Assembly: GCF_000003605.2 (NCBI RefSeq)
Contig: NW_003120923.1
Coordinates: 216,408-229,657 of the forward strand
DNA length: 13,250 bases
From: Saccoglossus kowalevskii
Taxonomy: Eukaryota > Hemichordata > Enteropneusta > Harrimaniidae
Reading direction: 5' to 3'
A program made the position numbers and the translations under genes. The notes beneath the pieces are model-generated. The model did not search any database. It was not told where the DNA came from and saw only the letters and a list, made by a program, of their open reading frames with translations. Of the stretch, positions 7,711 to 13,250 are shown piece by piece (positions within the stretch are counted from its first letter, which is position 1; every line of letters starts with the position of its first letter).

Positions 7711-10700
7711 CTGGAAATAAACAAACAAATAAACATTATGATACATCCATTGGACAAAATTTGTATAAACAATTGGTGCTATATTTCCTCCAGTAGAAAT
7801 TGTTTCAAAACAAATATTTTACACGCAAAACTTGCACGCATGCGTAGATATGCAGAAAATGATTTGTTCTATAAATCAAATGTATGATAGTCTTACTTTG
7901 AAGATTTCTTCAGTGGTCCGTGGCTGATGACAGTACTCTCCGATGTAGAATCGGGATCGTATACAGATCTCTTGTTGGAACCAATACAACCCTAGATTGA
8001 ACAAACATCAACAATAGATCATTAGCTATATTCACCGTAAGTTCTAACATATCGCGAAAACGATACTATGCAAAGATATGTGTTGGTATGTGACATAAAC
8101 CTTGTTTTTGAAGACATATTTTCAAGAATACGAGACAAATAACGTACCTCGGAACATCTGGTGCCCACTTCTCCTACTTTACAGACAACTACAGAGCAGT
8201 GTATATATATGTCGATATTCTCCCCATTGTCTGGACGGTCATTCACCATATTGTATGCGTCCCATTCGTACTGTTTCTGCCAGTTGGGGTTTGGCGATGT
8301 GTGCTCAAACAGTATATTGTCGTCAGGGCAGCTGAGAAATCAAGATAATGTTAATATTATTTTATCCGCTACACGCGACTTGTAATGTAGTACAGTTTCG
8401 CGTAAGATATGATGAATGTTGCGTGTACATGTGTAATGCCTTTCAAAAACTTAATGTGCAGAAACGATTTAATCGGTAAGAATCTCCACATTTATCACAT
8501 TGCATTGTATTAATTTTTATGGTGTAAAATAAACAACGTATTCGCAACATACCCGTTGATAATAATTTCTTCATCGTATTCGCCGCCTTCAGATGGATCA
8601 ATACTTTCAGTTGCAACACAGTGTTCGACAAAAAGCTGTAACCCCGGGTCAGTTGTTACTACGCTTATCTCAAAGTAAATTAATACACCATCGCATATTT
8701 CAATAGGGAATGCACGCGGGTCAAATAATGTTGTGAATGTATCGTTTGTATACAGAGCATTCTCGAAGGTAAACGTTCCAAATCCTTTCAGTACGACGTC
8801 CACTTGGCTGTAGAAAAATAATAAGAAAGTTACAATATACACCAATGCACCGCAAGATAAAAACTGTACTACATAATCATAAATGCATAAAAATATGTGT
8901 TTATGACGTCATCGAATAGTCGGCGTTTGTCGTTAATACTCAGTGTGGCAATGTGATATATTAAAGTAGCTTGCCACCAATAAAACCTATCGCCATATGT
9001 TCTGGTAAAACGTATGGTAACCGAACTACTTTTTTTTCAAAAACATGTATCAAACACCCATGAAAATTTATCATTGGTTACTATGGTGAAACTATTTTGT
9101 TATATATGTTATTCATGGTTATTCGAATTATTGGAAAATTCTGACGAATATTTGTTTGTCATGAAATAATGCTTTATCATGGTTACCTATTAAACAAAAG
9201 TTATTTTGTACAGGGTAAAAAAAAAAAAAAACTAAATGTTCACGGCTTCTCTCTGAATTAATAATTATAACACTTTTGAAACCAAAAAATATTATAATCG
9301 TATATTATATATTTGCTGCTCTCATTTATTTGATGGAATTGCGCGAACGATTCTAAGTAATAAAGTATTACTTGTTGCGATACTGAACGGTACAGAAAAC
9401 ATACCAAGGATTGGCAACAATATGAATAGGCGCAATTGTGTATTCAGTGTCAAAGCAGCATTGCATCTTTGCCATCAGCGTACCACGTTTACTGTATACA
9501 TAATTCGTGTACAGAATTCTTTGCATTCCATCAACCTCTACTTCCTAGAAAAAAATTACATTTAAATAGTTAAACCTTTGATCATGGTTGCTAACAATAC
9601 AATTTCTGTTTTACATCATGTGCACACATTTCCGGTCTGTAAAACGATGGAATGAGCAATGGTGGACTTCTTTTTTGCATTTAATCCAAAATAAAAAAAA
9701 GCACAATGTGAGAAATTCAGGTGTGAATTTTGTATGGTAATGCACTAGCCATATATATACAACAAACTAAATTTTATATCAATTTAAAGCTGTTTGTAAT
9801 TTAAAATCTTGAATATTTCTTATCATGTCGGTACAAACATGGCGCCCAAACCATGTCACAAAGAGTGGGTATATTTGAATGAATGGAAATGTAGGTCCTA
9901 TAAGTCAAATGTCACATCGATGTAGTTAGTGATTCGATAGAAATTCAATGTCAAGCATGTTATACCAATTTTGTGTAAATCCGACAGTTTATACCAGGAG
10001 ACCACATAATTTTATATAGAAACCAATGTATATACAGAAATATGCTAGACCCTACTTATGAATCCAATATGACGACAAACAGGATGCAAATTTCTGGCAG
10101 TTGATGTTACGTAGGACATCGATGATAGAAATCAAATGTACGTTGATCTAGTTGTTCTCTAGTAATTGTCAAACTTATTAGGCCATTTTCGTAATCCAAA
10201 ATGGCGGGTAAATTCTGTGGTTAATTATATTGAGCTTATTGTATTTTAAAACAATTGACACAAATATACTACAATCCAAATTTTAGGCAAAAATAATTGT
10301 TGACGATGTTTTTTGCTTATTTTTTTTACAAATCCGATAAAAACGTGGCAGCCATATTACATAGACCCTGAAAAAGTATGAGACATATAGTACTCGTGAC
10401 TGTCAATGTGTAGCTGTGCAACGTTCGATCTACTGTGTTGTAAACAATTCTGTTAGCTATAATAGTGTGGCTAGTTGCAGTAATCAAATTAAAAAATGAA
10501 ACTACAAGACTTAACATTCATTCAATGCTGGCCTAAATCTCTATATTACATTCAACTTCATCGGCTAAACATTGGCATAAGGACATATACGGAAGCCGCC
10601 CTCAAATTAATAAGTGGTCGACATGAATATTTTGTGCCAAGCTAATTACGATACACTAAGCGGTTTTTGGAATGCATCTAATAACACCCTAGCAAGACAT

Positions 10701-13250
10701 GGTTCATATAGGCCAACCACTTCTTTACGAGGACAGTCGGAAAGAGAAACATTTTGATCAGAAATAAGCATTTTCTTGAATCCCGTATTCAGTCGATGGT
10801 GTACAGTGGGCAATATTTATCACCCACGTTCATCATTTGTTGTCGCATCAACAGCGAGATACGTTTAACCTTTGTTAAGATTGTGGTGCAGGTTCAGAAT
10901 TTTTAATTAATTAATACAAATTGAGCAAACTAACACAAATGAACGAATTAATGTTCGAATAAACTACGACTTACTGTAGATTCGGTGTCACATTCGTCAA
11001 TAGCTGTCTCAAAATAATAGCTCACAGCTCCGGAAATAGCGATACTTGTCGTCCCGGTACAGGTAGGGTCCGTCAAATGAAAATCGTTCGCATTTGCTGT
11101 TTGCAGACTTAGGGCTGTCAAAATCCACTGTTCTTCCAAATAAATTCCCATAACCTCGTTAGCGCAAGTGATATTGAATAAATCTGAAGATTAAAAGACA
11201 CGTGCGTCATAACAACAACAAAAACAATGATATTCATAGCTATAATTTGGATAGAATTAATTTCAAAATATTGAACGATGGCCTGTAGGAACATCACTTC
11301 GCATATTTAGATATACGATTAGATTTATTAATATAAATAGACTAACTTTCATGATGACACGTGATTCCGTCTCCTGTAAACCCGTCATTACAGATGCAGT
11401 GACGTTGTCCTTCTACCACTCCACAGTGTGCATTGACATCACAATTCAATGTTTCACAGTGCATCAAATGATTAGTCTGGCACACACAGTATTCATCACA
11501 ATTCCCATCTACATACACTTCCCCTGGCTGCAAGAAACAGTTTTTTTTTTTCAGTTTCATGAATACATTACTTTATGGAACATACGACATATCGAGTCAT
11601 GATGTTTGAATATTACCTTAAAATATTGATTTTTGTACCAGCAGCCACATCTTTCTAATGGAACACACTCATGACCACTTCTTAGCAATCCATCCATACA
11701 GAAACACCCTTCGACACAATGTGGCGCGTCGCACTCAGTGAATGGATCTGCGCATGTCTTGTCACAACTACAGGTGCTATACGTCATACCCGCAGGGCAC
11801 TTCAAAGCTGATAAAGAAAAAACAAAACAGTTAGTTATATTCTGAGAAAAACGCTACACAGAATATTGATGGCCACCAAACAAGAGGAATGAAGGCGTAT
11901 CTATCATATTATCCGTCATAGTCCAGAACAAATATGTGAGTGATTCAAACAAACTTACGACACAATGTGTCAGTCCTCCAGTTGATGTTGATTCCGACGT
12001 TTGAGCAAGCCATAGCATAAGCTGCCACATCTTGACACACGATAGAAGTATCAGGTAGACTTCCACATACATCAAAGACACAAGCTTCGAAATATATTTT
12101 TGGGTCTATGACGTCATGACATTTTTCAAATAATAATCCTGAAAAGATATTCAAATCGGCTAATATGATGTGATGAGACTGGTAAATAGTACGAAAAGGG
12201 TTCGTTACTAGATGGGAACATCGAAGCAAAATTAATAGTATAATGCTAATTATATCATGTTTGTTGAATTCGCAAGTATTTTTAGTGGACGCATCTTACC
12301 CAACGATATAACACCACATAGATCTCCTGCAAGTGTTGGGTCTGGACAATCCAATGTGGGATCAACTCCAATTGTCAGTTGGCAATCGGTACCGATAGCG
12401 TAACTGTCTCCGAAATCATCTATGTTCAACGCCTTTGAATATAACATGATATATATTAGGCAATACTTGGCAATCGTTGTCATGAGTAACTACTCAAAAT
12501 AGGAGATATTTAGGGAAATGTCATCACCACGGTAACGATACATTCACATATAACATAGAATCATATAATCAGGAAACATGAACAATGCAATCTTGTCATA
12601 TTGTGTATCGATGACGATCATTGGAACGGTTATTTCAATGTAACTTACCGGAGTACCGTCCCACTTGGTTGTTGTATCATCGGAAAGGTCTCCATTGAAG
12701 TTTCCACACAGCCCACATGTATCATTCGCCCATGACGTACTCAAGTCGATTTCCCATCGATACTCACCGTCGAATCGAACAGTCACTCCAAGTATCGTAT
12801 TAATAACCTATCAAAACAGATTCCCAATTATCCACTATACAGCAATTGTGTAAAAACTACACATATTTTTTTATTACATATTTCAAGACCCACTGAAATA
12901 ACAATGTCTATGTGTGGCTGCAAACTAAAGTGTTCGTAATAACCTCGTGTCACATTTGTCAACAAAAGCCAAACAAAATATATTAGTAACAAAATGTATT
13001 AGTGCCTTAGCGGCAACCTAAAAGTGTCAACTTACTACATTGGTGCCATCAAATGTTACTGTTATTCCTGGTAGTGCCAAGTACGGTACGTTTACCGATA
13101 ATAAACCATTGTCATGAACATATACATCGTGGTTGCGTTCAAGGGTCACAGTCTAACAATAATAAATACAAATCAAGTGAAAGTGAAATCACACAATAAA
13201 ATAAATAAAATAAAGAAAATTACAATACTTTATAGGGAATCTGCACTGGA
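7698..13250 (-). CDS. VWD-C8-TIL-EGF-ZP mosaic secreted protein, 3' part (13 exons, N-terminus outside window)
   Basis: Spliced coding region joined by phase: 13250-13229, 13152-13036, 12807-12649, 12432-12300, 12138-11959, 11807-11617, 11527-11347, 11183-10975, 9544-9405, 8807-8553, 8331-8148, 7991-7897 and 7710-7698. All twelve introns are GT-AG. The joined product is 625 residues, open at its N-terminus. In order it has the end of a VWD domain (1 to about 125, CGLCGNFNGD at 77-86), C8 (about 138-203), TIL (207-259), a Cys-rich linker and EGF (about 277-324), and a ZP module (about 328-592). A dibasic KR (597-598) and a short hydrophilic tail follow. This combination is known from alpha-tectorin and from zonadhesin or Fc-gamma-binding-like proteins, which build extracellular matrices or gels: ZP modules polymerise, and VWD/C8/TIL units make disulfide-linked assemblies. 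A secreted or matrix role is inferred. An exact orthologue cannot be named. Confidence 0.88.
7897..7991 (-). CDS. ZP gene exon l: end of ZP-C and short tail
   Basis: Acceptor tcaatctag, phase 0. GC (residues 591-592) completes the last cysteine pair and is followed by SNKRSV with a dibasic KR at 597-598. Processing there would resemble the consensus cleavage site of ZP proteins, though a full furin R-x-K/R-R is absent. A strong donor GTAAGA begins inside the last lysine codon. If unspliced, the frame stops at TAA 7895-7893 after ...KKSSK. Confidence 0.85.
8148..8331 (-). CDS. ZP gene exon k: ZP-C subdomain, C-terminal part
   Basis: Acceptor atttctcag, donor GTACGT, phase 0 out. It completes NGCPDD across the junction. 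It then has the aromatic QYEWDAYNM strand and IYIHCSVVVC, matching the family's final V-Y-L-H-C-x-V-x-x-C, and ends RCSE. Confidence 0.93.
8553..8807 (-). CDS. ZP gene exon j: ZP-C subdomain, main part
   Basis: Acceptor tttttctacag, donor GTATGT, phase 2 in and 2 out. It has the ZP-C strand pattern FTFENALYTNDTF, the line IEICDGVLIYFEISV, and EHCVATESIDP, which is the near-invariant C-x-A-T-x-x-x-x-P of ZP-C. A sequon N-D-T is present. Confidence 0.94.
8808..9404 (-). other. ZP gene intron with degenerate repeats and a poly(A) run
   Basis: 597-nt GT-AG intron. On the + strand it has three related strings, ttatcattggtta (9068-9080), ttattcatggtta (9109-9121) and ttatcatggttac (9174-9186). The first and third are followed by similar attttgta-type sequence. 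A run of about 14 A residues (near 9217-9230) comes just after the last unit. Confidence 0.65.
9405..9544 (-). CDS. ZP gene exon i: ZP-N subdomain, second half
   Basis: Acceptor tttttctag, donor GTATGT, phase 2 out, 46 codons plus two bases. It reads MQRILYTNYVY, matching the I-x-Y-x-N strand of ZP-N, then a CC pair (residues 426-427) where most ZP-N domains have a single cysteine. It has no long open frame of its own; phase and domain fit support it. Confidence 0.85.
9545..10974 (-). other. Largest intron of the ZP gene (between the two ZP-N exons)
   Basis: 1430 nt, GT-AG, splitting the ZP-N subdomain. I see no coding exon in it; the short minus-strand frame near 10326-10517 has no domain and no splice context. 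It contains ccaaaatggcggg (10196-10208), which matches the YY1 core AAAATGGCGG. It also has several loosely similar strings of the form tagaaa-tcaa-atgt near 9905, 9940, 10017 and 10127, which may be a decayed repeat. Confidence 0.7.
10975..11183 (-). CDS. ZP gene exon h: ZP-N subdomain, first half
   Basis: Acceptor taatcttcag, donor GTAAGT, phase 0 out. It contains the ZP-N opening NITC, the characteristic DFHLTDPTCTG (compare L-x-D-P-x-C in the family) and the third ZP-N cysteine in DECDTES. Confidence 0.93.
11347..11527 (-). CDS. ZP gene exon g: Cys-rich linker plus EGF-like domain
   Basis: Acceptor tttcttgcag, donor GTTAGT, phase 1 out. The first half (GEVYVDGNCDEYCVC) matches the stretch that typically follows TIL in zonadhesin-like proteins. 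The second half is a six-cysteine EGF with NAHC, CIC and GFTGDGITC. Confidence 0.92.
11617..11807 (-). CDS. ZP gene exon f: TIL (trypsin-inhibitor-like) domain
   Basis: Acceptor ctttatcag, donor GTAATA, phase 0 out. The ten-cysteine TIL spacing is complete: CPAGMTY, CSC, TC, C, C, GCFC, C, CGC. In this family TIL follows C8 and stabilises VWD modules; separate protease-inhibitor activity is not implied. Confidence 0.94.
11959..12138 (-). CDS. ZP gene exon e: C8 domain
   Basis: Acceptor atcttttcag, donor GTAAGT, phase 1 in and 1 out. It shows the C8 pattern F-x-x-C-H-x-x-V (FEKCHDV), then YFEACVFDVC, CQDVAAYAMAC and a closing TLC. Confidence 0.93.
12300..12432 (-). CDS. ZP gene exon d: VWD end and C8 start
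   Basis: Begins ALNIDDFGDSY, the conserved FGDS(W/Y) close of VWD domains, and ends with the first C8 cysteine (LCGVISL). The donor is GTAAGA, phase 1. The acceptor (ttcaaag) has a weak pyrimidine tract, but phase and domain alignment support it. Confidence 0.87.
12649..12807 (-). CDS. ZP gene exon c: VWD core with CGLCGNFNGD
   Basis: Fifty-three codons, phase 0 at both ends, donor GTAAGT. It carries the VWD signature CGLCGNFNGD followed by a DD pair. The CGLC (residues 77-80) is the CxxC vicinal-cysteine motif associated with disulfide multimerisation in VWF and mucins. A sequon N-D-T lies just before it. Confidence 0.93.
13036..13152 (-). CDS. ZP gene exon b: VWD domain, middle
   Basis: Thirty-nine codons between acceptor ttgttag and donor GTAAGT, phase 0 at both ends. 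It contains LSVNVPYLALPGITVTFDG, the alternating beta-strand pattern of the VWD fold. It is too short for ordinary open-frame detection but is unambiguous by phase and domain continuity. Confidence 0.88.
13229..13250 (-). CDS. ZP gene exon a (partial): VWD strand
   Basis: Reads PVQIPYK and is then followed by donor GTATTG, phase 0. This is a typical VWD mid-domain strand. The exon continues beyond the window edge, so its start is unknown. Confidence 0.75.

Noticed and set aside
7698-7720. Reading the terminal exon in phase 1 (VKSSVEDDPAILYLIDKGS)
   Set aside because: It would need a phase 1 donor in exon l; the only candidate (GTACTG after TCGGAGA) is much weaker than the GTAAGA donor, which gives phase 2 and an early stop.
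8102-8385. Plus-strand frames over the ZP-C exon region
   Set aside because: Antisense shadows of the minus-strand ZP-C exon (8148-8331).
11351-11602. Plus-strand 83-codon frame
   Set aside because: Antisense to the EGF exon of the ZP gene; no independent evidence.
1-13250. tRNA, rRNA, CRISPR array or bacterial operon structure
   Set aside because: No tRNA B-box-like or rRNA-like sequence and no regular spaced repeats were found; spliced extracellular mosaic genes show this is animal DNA.

Overview
The window is AT-rich nuclear DNA from an animal. It holds one complete intronless gene, the 3' part of a spliced gene with short GT-AG introns, and long non-coding stretches rich in simple repeats. 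The protein architectures are a three-Ig-domain receptor with tyrosine inhibitory motifs and a VWD-C8-TIL-EGF-ZP secreted matrix protein. Together with the compact introns they suggest an invertebrate, perhaps a non-vertebrate deuterostome such as a hemichordate, cephalochordate or echinoderm. A lophotrochozoan cannot be excluded from the sequence alone.

Layout: 1-704 is non-coding and includes the immediate upstream region of the first gene. 705-2363 (+) is a 552-residue type I membrane protein in a single open exon: signal peptide, three Ig domains, Ser/Thr-rich stalk, transmembrane helix, and a tail with two ITIMs and a C-terminal ITSM-type motif. Its probable poly(A) signal is at 3205-3210. 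From there to about 7390 there is no convincing gene. This gap contains an (AT)n tract, a perfect 7-mer triplication, a cluster of ACGTC (CRE-like) motifs at 5054-5699, and a compact repeat block at 5771-5940.

From 7698 to the right edge (-) lie the last 13 coding exons of a mosaic extracellular protein. I reconstructed them by reading splice sites and following phase. They join into 625 residues, open at the N-terminus because the gene continues past 13250. Domain order is end of a VWD domain, C8, TIL, a short Cys-rich linker, one EGF, a complete ZP module, and a short tail with no visible membrane anchor.

The two genes are convergent (tail to tail) with about 5.3 kb between their stop codons. 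Nothing in the sequence shows that they work together: one looks like an inhibitory cell-surface receptor and the other like a polymerising matrix or mucosal protein. The most notable object is the intronless Ig receptor with an ITIM-ITIM-ITSM tail.
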